NCBI RefSeq assembly: GCF_015291745.1
Contig: NZ_CP030059.1
Span: forward strand, 2,383,501 to 2,447,500
DNA from: Bradyrhizobium sp. CCBAU 53351
GTDB lineage: Bacteria; Pseudomonadota; Alphaproteobacteria; Rhizobiales; Xanthobacteraceae
Reading direction: 5' to 3'
Length of the DNA: 64,000 nt
Part shown: one piece after another, positions 7,589 through 16,090 of the stretch
Layout of the letters: each line of letters opens with the position of its first letter
Numbering within the stretch: the first letter of the stretch is position 1
Program-made: the position numbers and the translations under genes
The notes under the pieces: generated by a model
Databases searched by the model: none
What the model was told of the DNA's origin: nothing
What the model saw: the letters and a program-made list of their open reading frames with translations, nothing else

Positions 7589-9194
7589 ACGCCCACGGGC
7601 TGACTTCGGAATCCCGCGCCACTTCCACCGAAATCAAATACGGCCCGCCATGGCTAAGCGCCTTCTCCATCGCTGCCTTGAACTGGTCCGGCGCCGTAAC
7701 GCGCGCAGCCGCAACGCCAAATGACTCCGCGAGCTTGACGAAATCCGGATTGACCAGATCCGACGCCACCACGCGGCCGTCGAAGCGTTCACGCTGGTCG
7801 CGGCGGACATTGCCGTAGGCGTTGTTGTTGAACACCAAGGTCACCACGCCGATGTTGAACTGCACCGCGGTGGCAAGCTCCTGCACGCCGAACATGAAGC
7901 CGCCGTCGCCGGTGATGGCGACCACCGGCTTGTCGGGATTGGCGACCTTGGCGCCCAGCGCGGTCGGGAAGCCCGAGCCGAGCGTGCCCTGGTAACCCGA
8001 AGTGATGAAGGTGCGCGGCTGGTAGATCGGAAAGCCGTACCAGGAGGCGAAGCCGAACTGTGACAATTCATCGGTCACGATCGCATTCGCCGGCAGCACC
8101 TCGCGCAAAATGTTGAGATAGGCCATCTGCGGCTGGATGCGCTGGATCTCGGCCTGCGCGGCCGCGGTGGCCTCGCGGATCTCCTCCCGCCGCCCACGCG
8201 TCCGCGCATGGCCGGCTTTCTTCACCGCCGTGACCAGGTCGGCCGTGCCGGCTTTGGCATCGGCGACGATGGCGGTATCGACGGCGAGACGGCGCATCTC
8301 GGCCGGGTCGATGTCGATGCGAATGGATTTGAGGCCGCTCGGCTGATAGGGCCAGCGGAAACCGGACGCCGGCAGCTCGGCGCGCGTGCCGATCGCGATC
8401 ATCAAATCGGTCGTGGGCCACAGCTTGTAGGCCGCGGCCATGGTCAGGCCGAGCTCATGCGCGTTGGAGACGATGCCGCGCCCGCTGCGGAAGGCGACGA
8501 CGGGCGCATCGATCATCTCGGCGAGTTCGAGGATCTCCTCGCCGGCCTCGATCGCGCCGCTGCCGACGAAGATCATCGGCGCCTTGCTGGCCTTGATCCG
8601 CGCCGCCGCCTGCTTGACCAGATCGGGATCTGGTTGCGGGGAGGGCAGCGGCTCCAGCACCCGGGCCGCCGAAGTTGCGGCGCGCTGCGTGAAGACGTCC
8701 CAGGGCATCTCGACCGAGGCGGGGCCGCGCCGGCCCGAATTCATCTCCTGGAAGGCGCGCGCCACGATTGTCGGCGCGTTGGCTGGATATTCGATCCGGT
8801 CGGCCCATTTCACATAGGTGCGCAGGGTCGCGAGCTGGTCCGGCATCTCGTGCAGATGGCCGCGGCCCTTGCCCAGGAATGGCGTCGGCACCTGGCCGGT
8901 GACGCACAGCACCGGCTCGTTGCAGCCGAAGGCGGTGAGCAGCGCCGCGCTGGCATTCAGTACGCCGGGGCCGGGCACCACGCTGAACACGCCGGGTCTG
9001 CCGCTGGAGCGCGCATAGCCGAACGCCATGTAGCCGCAGGCCTGTTCGTGCCGCGCGCCGATCACCTTGAGCTGGGCCTGGTGAAAGGCGTCGAACAGGC
9101 CGTAGACCTGTGCGCCAGGCAGGCCGAACACGGTGTCGACGCCGTGGGCGACCAGGCCGCTTACGATTGCTTCGCCGCCGGTGAGGGTGGTCAT
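7566..9194 (-). CDS. Acetolactate-synthase-like thiamine diphosphate enzyme
   Basis: A 542-residue thiamine-diphosphate-dependent enzyme with the usual three domains: an N-terminal PYR domain, a central FAD/NAD-like domain and a C-terminal PP domain. The catalytic glutamate is Glu50 (GARHEQACGYMA). The cofactor motif GDGGFMFG begins near residue 428 and ends with VFNNNAYG, the GDG...NN signature. The family includes acetolactate synthases, benzoylformate decarboxylases and sulfoacetaldehyde acetyltransferases. The lack of an adjacent small regulatory subunit argues against a biosynthetic acetolactate synthase. It lies upstream-to-downstream with hpaF-like and hpaH-like genes, so a carboligase or decarboxylase step in aromatic or keto-acid catabolism is possible. 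Confidence 0.85.
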   Translation of the reverse strand: MTTLTGGEAIVSGLVAHGVDTVFGLPGAQVYGLFDAFHQAQLKVIGARHEQACGYMAFGYARSSGRPGVFSVVPGPGVLNASAALLTAFGCNEPVLCVTGQVPTPFLGKGRGHLHEMPDQLATLRTYVKWADRIEYPANAPTIVARAFQEMNSGRRGPASVEMPWDVFTQRAATSAARVLEPLPSPQPDPDLVKQAAARIKASKAPMIFVGSGAIEAGEEILELAEMIDAPVVAFRSGRGIVSNAHELGLTMAAAYKLWPTTDLMIAIGTRAELPASGFRWPYQPSGLKSIRIDIDPAEMRRLAVDTAIVADAKAGTADLVTAVKKAGHARTRGRREEIREATAAAQAEIQRIQPQMAYLNILREVLPANAIVTDELSQFGFASWYGFPIYQPRTFITSGYQGTLGSGFPTALGAKVANPDKPVVAITGDGGFMFGVQELATAVQFNIGVVTLVFNNNAYGNVRRDQRERFDGRVVASDLVNPDFVKLAESFGVAAARVTAPDQFKAAMEKALSHGGPYLISVEVARDSEVSPWAFIHPPKP

Positions 9195-9280
9195 TGCGCT
9201 AAATCCAATTCAATTGACGTTCGGGTATCCGCGACACTGCCATTTTGGCAGAACTCGGACGCCCGCGGCTTCGAAAAACA

Positions 9281-9679
9281 TCAACCCGCTTGTGCATCCG
9301 CTTTCAGGGCGTCGTGGATGTTGTTGCGCTTCCAGCTGGTGTCCTTGTCGTTGATCTGCATGTCGAACGACAAGGCGAACTTGCTGGCGGCAAAAACGGG
9401 ATCGAGATGGCGCGAGAGCGCCTGGAAGACGTGCTCGCCGGCCTGCTGTCGCGTCTTGAGGTCGCGGCCCTCGCCGATGCGGAGCACCATGTCGAGAAAG
9501 CCGTAATCCTGTCTGGCGTCGGCGATCGCATAATGCTCGCAGCGGATGGCGCGGACGCGGATGCCGCCGAGCGGGAAGATGCCGGTCTCGACCGCCGCCT
9601 TGCGCACGACTTCGCACACCAGCTTCATGTCGAGACGGCCGTCGAGATTGGCCGAGTATTCGATCGTGAAATGCGGCAT
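9281..9679 (-). CDS. hpaF: 5-carboxymethyl-2-hydroxymuconate delta-isomerase
   Basis: A 132-residue tautomerase-superfamily protein. After removal of Met1 the N-terminal proline (MPHFTIEYSANL) would serve as the catalytic base, as in 5-carboxymethyl-2-hydroxymuconate isomerase, which is about 126 residues long. The enzyme isomerises the ring-cleavage product of homoprotocatechuate so the hydratase can act. It ends 86 nt upstream of the ThDP gene and begins 30 nt after the stop of the hydratase gene, giving a leftward hydratase-isomerase-ThDP order. The dioxygenase and dehydrogenase of the pathway are not in this window. Confidence 0.85.
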   Translation of the reverse strand: MPHFTIEYSANLDGRLDMKLVCEVVRKAAVETGIFPLGGIRVRAIRCEHYAIADARQDYGFLDMVLRIGEGRDLKTRQQAGEHVFQALSRHLDPVFAASKFALSFDMQINDKDTSWKRNNIHDALKADAQAG

Positions 9680-9709
9680 CGCGTTTTCACTCCCTGTCGT
9701 CTTGTTGCC

Positions 9710-10516
9710 TTACGCGAAGTAGCAGCTCACCGAGCCATAGGCGCCATAATCGGCCTGAATTGTGTCGCCCTTGCGGGTCTCGATCGGACGGATGAAGGAG
9801 CCCGCGAGCACGATTTGGCCCGGTTCGAGCGCGAGCCCAAGCGGCGCGATCTTGTTGGCGAGCCACGCCACCGCGGTCGCCGGATGATTGAGCACGCCGG
9901 CGGCAAGGCCGGTCTCCTCGAGCTGGCCGTTCTTGAAACACAGCGCACCGATCCAGCGCAGGTCCGCGTCGAGCGGGCGGATCGGCCGGCCGCCGAGCAC
10001 GATGCCGGCATTCGCCGCATTGTCGGCGATGGTGTCGAAAATCTTCCGCGTCGCTTTCGTGGCGGGATCGACGCGCTCGATCCGGGTGTCGAGGATCTCC
10101 AGCGCCGGCACGACGAAGTCGGTGGCGTTGAGCACGTCGAACAGCGTGCAGTCGGGGCCCGAGAGGCGCTTGCTCATAACGAAGGCGAGCTCGGCTTCGA
10201 CCCGCGTCGCGATGAAGCGCTCGGTCGGCACCAAGCCGCCATCGGCAAAGAACATGTCGTCGAGCAGCACGCCCGAATCCGGCTCGTCGATGTTGAGCGC
10301 GCTCTGCATCGCCTTCGAGGTCAGGCCGATCTTGTGGCCCTTGACGGTGCGCCCCTCCGCGATCTTGACGTCGACCCAGGCCTTTTGAATCGCGTAGGCA
10401 TCGGCAATGGTAATGCCGGGGAAATCCTGCGAGAGCTGCCGGATCTGCGTACGGGTCTTCTCCGCCTGGTGCAGACGCCTCGCGCAGGCTTGGATATCGT
10501 CGTCGGAAAGCGCCAT
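9710..10516 (-). CDS. hpaH: 2-oxo-hept-3-ene-1,7-dioate hydratase
   Basis: A 268-residue member of the fumarylacetoacetate-hydrolase-fold hydratases, which add water to 2-oxohept-3-ene-1,7-dioate in the homoprotocatechuate meta-cleavage route. Visible marks are GHKIGLTS near residue 60, GVLLDDMFF near residue 82, VEAELAFV (metal-binding Glu pair) near residue 107 and the C-terminal GDTIQADYGAYGSVSCYF. E. coli HpaH is 267 residues. It is the first gene of a leftward set and is divergent from a MarR regulator, with a perfect palindrome between them. 2-hydroxypenta-2,4-dienoate hydratase (MhpD) is the nearest alternative, but the neighbouring isomerase and regulator favour HpaH. Confidence 0.9.
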   Translation of the reverse strand: MALSDDDIQACARRLHQAEKTRTQIRQLSQDFPGITIADAYAIQKAWVDVKIAEGRTVKGHKIGLTSKAMQSALNIDEPDSGVLLDDMFFADGGLVPTERFIATRVEAELAFVMSKRLSGPDCTLFDVLNATDFVVPALEILDTRIERVDPATKATRKIFDTIADNAANAGIVLGGRPIRPLDADLRWIGALCFKNGQLEETGLAAGVLNHPATAVAWLANKIAPLGLALEPGQIVLAGSFIRPIETRKGDTIQADYGAYGSVSCYFA

Positions 10517-10550
10517 TTGCGATCTTACAAATTGAGGTGCCGCGAGATGC

Positions 10551-10562
10551 TTAACATGTTAA
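10551..10562. promoter_or_regulatory. Perfect palindrome, candidate HpaR operator
   Basis: TTAACATGTTAA is a perfect 12 bp inverted repeat, AT-rich against a GC-rich background. It lies 35 bp upstream of the hydratase start and 65 bp upstream of the divergent MarR gene. MarR proteins bind such short palindromes as dimers, so this is the natural operator for the adjacent regulator. Binding is inferred, not shown. Confidence 0.55.
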
Positions 10563-10627
10563 ATGAATGCGTCAAACCCCATTTCGGCTTGCTGCACCGC
10601 AAACTTCCTGCGGTTTGAAAGGGCATC

Positions 10628-11146
10628 ATGGTGAAGAAACCGGCTGATCCAGCGAACGGAAGCGTGTCCGCCACACGTCAGGTGCCGATGCGCGATTTCT
10701 CGCGCTCGCTGCCGATGTCGCTGCTGCGGGCGCGCGAAGCGGTGATGCGGCAGTTTCGTCCCTCGCTGCGCGAGCACGGCCTGACCGAGCAGCAATGGCG
10801 TATCCTGCGCGCGCTGGCGGCGATCGAAGCGGTCGAGGTCACGGAACTCGCGCGCACGGCGTTCCTGCTCGGACCGAGCCTGTCACGCATCCTGCGCGAT
10901 CTCGAGGCGCGCAATCTGATCGAGCGCAGAATCGCGAAAGCCGACCAACGCCGCAGCATGGTCTCGATCTCCAAAGAGGGGGTGAAGCTGATGGCCGCCG
11001 TGGCGCCGAATTCCGAAGCGATCTATGCCGAGATCACGCGACGCTTTGGCGCACGCAAGCTCGCCGAATTGCAGGACATGCTGAGCGAACTCGAACACAG
11101 TCTTGCCGGGCTCGGAAGCGCGGATGATACCCTCGCGGAGGGGTGA
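10628..11146 (+). CDS. hpaR: MarR family regulator, HpaR-like
   Basis: A 172-residue MarR-family repressor. The DNA-binding winged helix spans roughly residues 50-110, with the helix LTEQQWRILRALA, the recognition region LLGPSLSRILRDLEARNLIERR and the wing containing DQRRSMVSIS. HpaR represses 4-hydroxyphenylacetate/homoprotocatechuate degradation genes until an aromatic ligand binds. The N-terminal extension of about 30 residues before RDFSRSLP is slightly long for the family. The gene is divergent from hpaH, with a perfect palindrome in the 111 bp gap, which suits autoregulation plus control of the leftward set. Confidence 0.85.
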   Translation: MVKKPADPANGSVSATRQVPMRDFSRSLPMSLLRAREAVMRQFRPSLREHGLTEQQWRILRALAAIEAVEVTELARTAFLLGPSLSRILRDLEARNLIERRIAKADQRRSMVSISKEGVKLMAAVAPNSEAIYAEITRRFGARKLAELQDMLSELEHSLAGLGSADDTLAEG

Positions 11147-11260
11147 ACCCAGATATGCGCGCGTGCGCGGCGAGAGCCATGGACATTCACGCTTTTTTTC
11201 GCTCAAAGTGCGGCCGAACCCGATCCGCGGCGAGTGAAAGCAACAGGGAAGGAAAGCAAC

Positions 11261-12037
11261 GTGGGCAATAAGGTCAAGGACATCTGGAAGTCGGGCAAGG
11301 CCGTGGTCAACGCGTGGCTGGCTATTCCCTCCGGCTTCTCGGCCGAGATGATCGCGCAATGCGGCTTCGACAGCGTCACCGTCGATATGCAGCATGGCGT
11401 GCAGGACTATCTGTCGATGGTGCAATGCTTCCAGGCGATGGACAAGCATCCGGTCACCCCGATGGTCCGCGTGCCCTGGAACGAGCCCGGCATCATCGGC
11501 AAGGTGCTCGACGGCGGCGCCTATGGCGTGATCTGCCCGATGGTCAACACGCCGCAGGAAGCCAGGAACCTCGTCTCCTATTCGAAATATCCGCCGCAGG
11601 GCGTCCGCTCCAACGGCCCGATCCGCGCCGGCATGTACGGCACCGCGGGCTCGTACCAGAAGACCGCCAACGCCGACACCATCCTGCTGCCGATGATGGA
11701 GACCAAGACCGCGGTCGAGAACATGGAAGCGATCCTCGACGTCGAGGGCATCGACGGCGTCTATATTGGCCCGTCCGATCTCGGCTTCTCCTACGGCCTC
11801 GAGCCCAAGCTCGACCGCTCGGAGCCCGAGATCCTCGCGATCTACGAGAAGATCATCAAGGAGTGCGGCAAGCGCGGCCTCAATCCGGGCATCCATTGCA
11901 GCGGCGCCGAAGGCGCAGCGCGCGCCATCAACATGGGCTTCAAGCTGGTGACGCTGTCGAATGAGGTCGGCCTGATGACGACCTACGCCAAGATGCAGGT
12001 CAACGCGACCCGCAAGGATTCCGGCGGCAAGGCTTGA
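11261..12037 (+). CDS. HpcH/HpaI family aldolase
   Basis: A 258-residue class II aldolase of the HpcH/HpaI (pyruvate aldolase) family. It cleaves a 2-keto-3-deoxy or 2,4-dihydroxyhept-2-enedioate substrate to pyruvate plus an aldehyde. The catalytic histidine is in VDMQHG near residue 45; metal ligands are Glu in PMMETKTAVE near residue 147 and Asp in GPSDLGF near residue 174. GTG 11261 is chosen over an earlier GTG at 11234 because GGGAAGGAA precedes it at proper spacing. The glutamate usual in the DxEH motif is Gln here. Its neighbours permit two roles: HpaI with hpaH and hpaF, or a GarL-like aldolase with the UxaA/GarD dehydratase downstream. I cannot decide between them. Confidence 0.85.
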   Translation: MGNKVKDIWKSGKAVVNAWLAIPSGFSAEMIAQCGFDSVTVDMQHGVQDYLSMVQCFQAMDKHPVTPMVRVPWNEPGIIGKVLDGGAYGVICPMVNTPQEARNLVSYSKYPPQGVRSNGPIRAGMYGTAGSYQKTANADTILLPMMETKTAVENMEAILDVEGIDGVYIGPSDLGFSYGLEPKLDRSEPEILAIYEKIIKECGKRGLNPGIHCSGAEGAARAINMGFKLVTLSNEVGLMTTYAKMQVNATRKDSGGKA

Positions 12038-12042
12038 GCTTG

Positions 12043-12176
12043 TGTGTCCCGGACGCGGCGCAGCGCAAAGCGCTGCTCCGCAGAGCCGGGACCCAGTCGC
12101 TGTCAAGCACATGACGTAACACTGGGCCCCGGATCTGCAGCGCACCGCTGTCGCGCAGCGCAGCGTCCGGGGCACG
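12043..12176. repeat. Palindromic intergenic repeat, family B
   Basis: A 134 bp element bounded by TGTCCCGGACGC on the left and GCGTCCGGGGCAC on the right, inverted copies of each other. Inside it are further pairs (GCGCAGCG stretches, CCGGGACCCAGT / ACTGGGCCCCGG). It fills the gap between the aldolase and dehydratase genes and could form a long stem-loop in the transcript. Its ends differ from family A. The many short internal complementary arms suggest a mobile palindromic unit. Confidence 0.75.
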
Positions 12177-12203
12177 ATACTTGAAGAGCCAAGGAGACCT
12201 CCC

Positions 12204-13727
12204 ATGACCATCAGCCCCGTCATCCGCCTGCATCCCGATGATGGCGTGCTGATCGCGCGCGCCAGCCTGCCGCCGGGGACATCGGTGGCCGACGGCGTGA
12301 CCACGGTCGAGCGCATTCCCTCCGGCCACAAGGTCGCGATCAGGCCGTTCGCTGTGGGCGAACCTGTGATCCGCTACGGCCAGATCATCGGCTTTGCGAC
12401 CCAAGCCATCGCGCCGGGTCAGCACGTGCACGTGCAGAACATCGGCATGGGCGATTTCGCCAAGGACTACGCCTACTGCGCCGACGTCAAGCCGACACCG
12501 AATTTCGATCTGCCGGCAACGTTCGAAGGCATCCGCCGTCCGGACGGCCGTGTCGCCACCCGCAACTATATCGGCATCCTCACCTCGGTGAATTGCAGCG
12601 CGCATGTCGCAAGCCTCGTCGCCGACGTCTTCAAGAAGAATCCCTTCACCGGCGACAATCCGCTGGCCGATTTCCCCAATGTCGACGGCGTGGTCGCGCT
12701 GACCCACAAGACCGGCTGCGGCATGACACAGAACGAGCCGCTCGCGCTGCTCCGCCGCACGCTCGGCGGCTATGCGCGGCACGTCAATTTCTCCCACGTC
12801 ATCGTGCTCGGCCTCGGCTGCGAGGTGAACCAGATCGGCGGACTCATGGAAGAGCAGAAGCTCGCCGGCCGCCTGCGCGCGATGGACATCCAGGAGGTCG
12901 GCGGCACCCGCAAGACGGTGGAGGCGGGCATCGCCTTCGTGCGCGAGGCGCTGGCGGATTCCAACAAGGTCAGGCGCGAAACCGTGCCGGCAAGCGAACT
13001 CACCGTGGCTCTGCAATGCGGCGGCTCAGATGGCTATTCCGGCGTGTCCGCCAATCCGGCGCTGGGTGCTGCCAGCGATCTCATCGTGCGCCACGGCGGC
13101 ACCGTGATCCTGTCGGAGACGCCGGAAACCTACGGTGCCGAGCATCTCTTGACGCGCCGTGCCGTCAGCCGCGAGGTCGGCGAGAAGCTGGTCGATCTCA
13201 TGCGCTGGTGGGACGACTACACCGCGCGCGAAGGCGCCGAGATGAACGCCAATCCGAGTCCCGGCAACAAGGCCGGCGGCCTCACCACCATTTTGGAGAA
13301 GTCGCTCGGCGCGATGGCGAAGGCCGGCACCACCAATCTCGTCGAGGTGTTGCGCTATGCCGAGCCCATCACCAAGAAGGGCTTTGTGTTCATGGACACG
13401 CCCGGCTACGACCCGGTCGCGGCGACCGGCCAGGTCGCCGGCGGTGCCAACCTCGTCTGCTTCACGACCGGTCGCGGCAGCGTGTTCGGCTGCAAGCCGG
13501 CGCCCTCGATCAAGCTCGCCACCAACACGCCGATGTACAAGCGCATGGAAGAGGACATGGATGTCAATTGCGGCACCATCCTCGAAGGCGAGGAAAGCGT
13601 GCAGGAATGCGGCCAGCGCATCTTCGACCTCATCCTGAAGACGGCCTCGGGCCAGCCGACCAAGAGCGAGAGTTTTGATTTCGGCGGCGCCGAGTTCGCG
13701 CCCTGGGTGCTCGGCGCGACGATGTAG
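12204..13727 (+). CDS. UxaA/GarD family sugar-acid dehydratase
   Basis: A 507-residue iron-dependent dehydratase of the altronate/galactarate type. It dehydrates a hexonate or hexarate to a 2-keto-3-deoxy acid. An N-terminal SAF domain (residues about 5-95, ending QHVHVQNIGMGDF) precedes the catalytic part, which holds cysteine-bearing motifs such as HKTGCGM, GLGCEVNQ, QCGGSDGYSG and CFTTGRGSVFGC. UxaA is about 495 and GarD about 523 residues, so size does not discriminate. The HpcH/HpaI aldolase just upstream would split the product, as GarD-GarL do for galactarate. A palindromic repeat separates the two genes. Confidence 0.88.
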   Translation: MTISPVIRLHPDDGVLIARASLPPGTSVADGVTTVERIPSGHKVAIRPFAVGEPVIRYGQIIGFATQAIAPGQHVHVQNIGMGDFAKDYAYCADVKPTPNFDLPATFEGIRRPDGRVATRNYIGILTSVNCSAHVASLVADVFKKNPFTGDNPLADFPNVDGVVALTHKTGCGMTQNEPLALLRRTLGGYARHVNFSHVIVLGLGCEVNQIGGLMEEQKLAGRLRAMDIQEVGGTRKTVEAGIAFVREALADSNKVRRETVPASELTVALQCGGSDGYSGVSANPALGAASDLIVRHGGTVILSETPETYGAEHLLTRRAVSREVGEKLVDLMRWWDDYTAREGAEMNANPSPGNKAGGLTTILEKSLGAMAKAGTTNLVEVLRYAEPITKKGFVFMDTPGYDPVAATGQVAGGANLVCFTTGRGSVFGCKPAPSIKLATNTPMYKRMEEDMDVNCGTILEGEESVQECGQRIFDLILKTASGQPTKSESFDFGGAEFAPWVLGATM

Positions 13728-13955
13728 TCGCGCTACGCACCGATGCAATCGCGATGCAGTCGCAATTGAATCAAGTGATAACGGCGGCGCGTGCAGTTGC
13801 GCCCGACGCAACGATCGCTCGCTAAGTAATGATACGGAGGCGCGTATCGCGCCCGCAAGTTCCCAAGCTTACACCTGATTAACACTGTTGCCGTAGACAG
13901 GGCGTGATGCGGCTCCACAGCGTGGTGGGGCCGGCCTTTGTTCAGGGATCAGACG

Positions 13956-14474
13956 ATGCAAGCGATACGTCCTACTGGGGTGGAGAATCTCCTCGGTGAG
14001 GAGGAGCTGATCGTATCGAAGACCGATCTCAAGGGACGCATCACCTACGCCAACGACGTCTTTCTGCGCATGGCGAAATATCCCTGGAAGCAACTGATGG
14101 GCGCGCCCCACAGCCTGATCCGCCATCCCGACATGCCGCGCTGCGTCTTCAAGCTGCTATGGGATACGCTCCAGGCCAAGCAGGAAATCTTCGCCTACGT
14201 CGTCAATCTCGCCGGGGATGGCAGCCATTATTGGGTGTTCGCTCATGTCACCCCGACGCTCGACGATCGCGGCAACATCATCGGCTATCATTCCAATCGG
14301 CGCAGGCCCGATCCGGCGCCGGTCGAGAAAATCAAGCCGATCTACAAGGCGCTCTGCGCCGAAGAGGCGCGCCACGCCAATGCCAAGGACGGCATGCGCG
14401 CGAGCTTCGACGTGATGGTCGGTCTGCTCAAGCAAAACGGTGTCGGTTACGATGAATTTGTGCTCTCTCTCTAA
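13956..14474 (+). CDS. PAS domain sensory protein
   Basis: A 172-residue protein that is almost entirely one PAS domain, of the Aer/aerotaxis subgroup. Family-typical segments are [17 protein letters not shown] near residue 28, [19 protein letters not shown] near residue 54 and [14 protein letters not shown] near residue 88. There is no transmembrane segment, so it is cytosolic and probably binds FAD or heme to sense oxygen or redox state. ATG 13956 has AGGGA upstream; an in-frame TTG at 13938 is possible. It overlaps the next gene, a chemoreceptor without its own PAS domain, by about 23 nt. The pair looks like a two-part Aer-type receptor. Confidence 0.87.
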   Translation: MQAIRPTGVENLLGEEELIVSKTDLKGRITYANDVFLRMAKYPWKQLMGAPHSLIRHPDMPRCVFKLLWDTLQAKQEIFAYVVNLAGDGSHYWVFAHVTPTLDDRGNIIGYHSNRRRPDPAPVEKIKPIYKALCAEEARHANAKDGMRASFDVMVGLLKQNGVGYDEFVLSL

Positions 14475-15756
14475 GGCGCAGGGAGCGACCGCGCTCGCGT
14501 GTGTTGTTGCCGTCGTTGCTTTTGTTCTCTCTGTTATCGGTGTGACCGGAGTGGCCAGCGCCGCGTTGCTCGGCGCGACGGTCGCGCTGCTCGGCTATGG
14601 GCTCTGGTGCCAGCATCGCGCGGCACTGGCCGTCGACGAAGTCGCCGACGTCTGCCGCAAGGCGGCGCGCGGCGATCTCGAAGCGCGGATCCTGAGCGAG
14701 CGCCAGGCCGGGCGGATCGGCGCCATCCAGAAATCCGTCAACGACATGCTCGACATCACCGACGCCTTCGTGCGCGAGGCTTCGGCGTCGATGGACTATG
14801 CCAGCCGCGGCAAGTATTTCCGCAAGATCCTCGCGCGCGGCTTGCCCGGCTCGTTCCGCCGCTCGGCCACCGTGATCAATGCCGGCACCGACAGCCTCGG
14901 CCGCCGCGTGGTCGAGATCGCGGGCCTCGCCCAGCAGTTCGGCACGCATCTCGACGACGTCGCAGGCAGCCTCATGAGCGCCGCGACAGATCTCGAATCC
15001 GACGCCGGCCAGATGGCGGCCGCGGCGGAGATGACGAGCCGCCAAACCTCCGGCATGCGCAACGCGTCCGATCAGGCCTCGAGCAACGTCGCGACGGTGG
15101 CGAGCGCCGCGGAGCAACTCACATCCTCGATCGCGGAGATCAGCCGCCAGGTGGAGGGCTCGACCACCAGCACCGGCCGCGCCGTCGATGAGGCCAATCG
15201 TGCCGGCAGCGAGATCCGCATCCTTGCGGATGCCGCGCTGCGGATCGGCGACGTCGTCAAGCTGATCAGCGAGATCGCCGAGCAGACCAACCTGCTGGCG
15301 CTCAACGCCACGATCGAGGCGGCGCGGGCGGGCGAGGCCGGCCGCGGCTTCGCGGTCGTCGCCTCCGAGGTCAAGAGCCTCGCCAACCAGACCGCGAAGG
15401 CGACCGAGGAGATCAGCGCCAAGGTCGGCGAGATGCAGCAATCGACGACCAATTCGGTCGCAGCCGTCGAGGCGATCGCACAGACCATCGCCGAGATCGA
15501 CGGCATCACCGCGAGCATTGCGGCCTCGATCGAGCAGCAGGGCTCCGCGACCCGGGAGATCGCCCGCAACGTCCAGGAGGCCTCCGCCGGCACCTCGCAG
15601 GTCTCCTCCAACGTGACAGGCATCAGTGAAGCCGCCGCCGACACCGGCCGCGTCGCCAGCCGCGTCAACAGCGCCTCCGAGCGCGTCCACGGCGAAGTCG
15701 AGACGCTCCGCCGCGAGGTGACGCAGTTTTTGCAAAGACTGACCTCGGCGGCGTAG
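14452..15756 (+). CDS. Methyl-accepting chemotaxis protein
   Basis: A 434-residue chemoreceptor. It has two closely spaced hydrophobic helices at the N-terminus (residues about 12-50) with almost no periplasmic domain, then a HAMP-like segment and a long signalling coiled coil. The conserved hairpin tip [34 protein letters not shown] lies near residues 278-312. Lacking a periplasmic sensor, it must sense internally, most simply through the overlapping upstream PAS protein. ATG 14452 is taken; a GTG at 14440 would add four residues and lengthen the overlap to 35 nt. It would signal through CheA/CheW, which are not in this window. Confidence 0.9.
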   Translation: MNLCSLSKAQGATALACVVAVVAFVLSVIGVTGVASAALLGATVALLGYGLWCQHRAALAVDEVADVCRKAARGDLEARILSERQAGRIGAIQKSVNDMLDITDAFVREASASMDYASRGKYFRKILARGLPGSFRRSATVINAGTDSLGRRVVEIAGLAQQFGTHLDDVAGSLMSAATDLESDAGQMAAAAEMTSRQTSGMRNASDQASSNVATVASAAEQLTSSIAEISRQVEGSTTSTGRAVDEANRAGSEIRILADAALRIGDVVKLISEIAEQTNLLALNATIEAARAGEAGRGFAVVASEVKSLANQTAKATEEISAKVGEMQQSTTNSVAAVEAIAQTIAEIDGITASIAASIEQQGSATREIARNVQEASAGTSQVSSNVTGISEAAADTGRVASRVNSASERVHGEVETLRREVTQFLQRLTSAA

Positions 15757-15781
15757 GCTGTCGCGGAGAGGACGGCGCCGT

Positions 15782-15981
15782 CTTCCCTCCCTCCTTGTGG
15801 GAGAGGGGTGGCTCGCCGCGTAGCGGCGAGACGGGTGAGGGGTTCTCTCCGCAAGTGATCCTGCACCGAGTCCGCAGAGACATACCCCTCATCCGGCGCC
15901 ATACCCGAACTTCGCTTCGGCGTTCTTAGGAACGGCGGCTGAAGGCCGCCTATGCCACCTTCTCCCGCAAGGGAAGAAGGA
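15782..15981. repeat. Palindromic intergenic repeat, family C (expanded copy)
   Basis: The 334 bp gap between the chemoreceptor and the transglutaminase gene is mostly this ~200 bp element. Its outer arms pair CTTGTGGGAGAGG with CCTTCTCCCGCAAG. It shares GGGTGAGG, CCCCTCATCCGGCGC and CACCTTCTCCCGCAAG with the copy at 29220-29358. Compared with that copy it carries an extra ~50 bp (about 15901-15950), itself made of two small hairpins (GAACTTCGCTTCGGCGTTC and GGCGGCTGAAGGCCGCC). The rest of the gap shows nothing I recognise. Confidence 0.75.
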
Positions 15982-16090
15982 GGAAAGCACCCAGCCGCAA
16001 CTTACCTAGGCACCCGCTGCCCGTTGTTAGTGCTTGATCGCACCCACATCAGGTGTTCTGCTCAAAAAAGCTGCTGGAGCACCGCACCCC

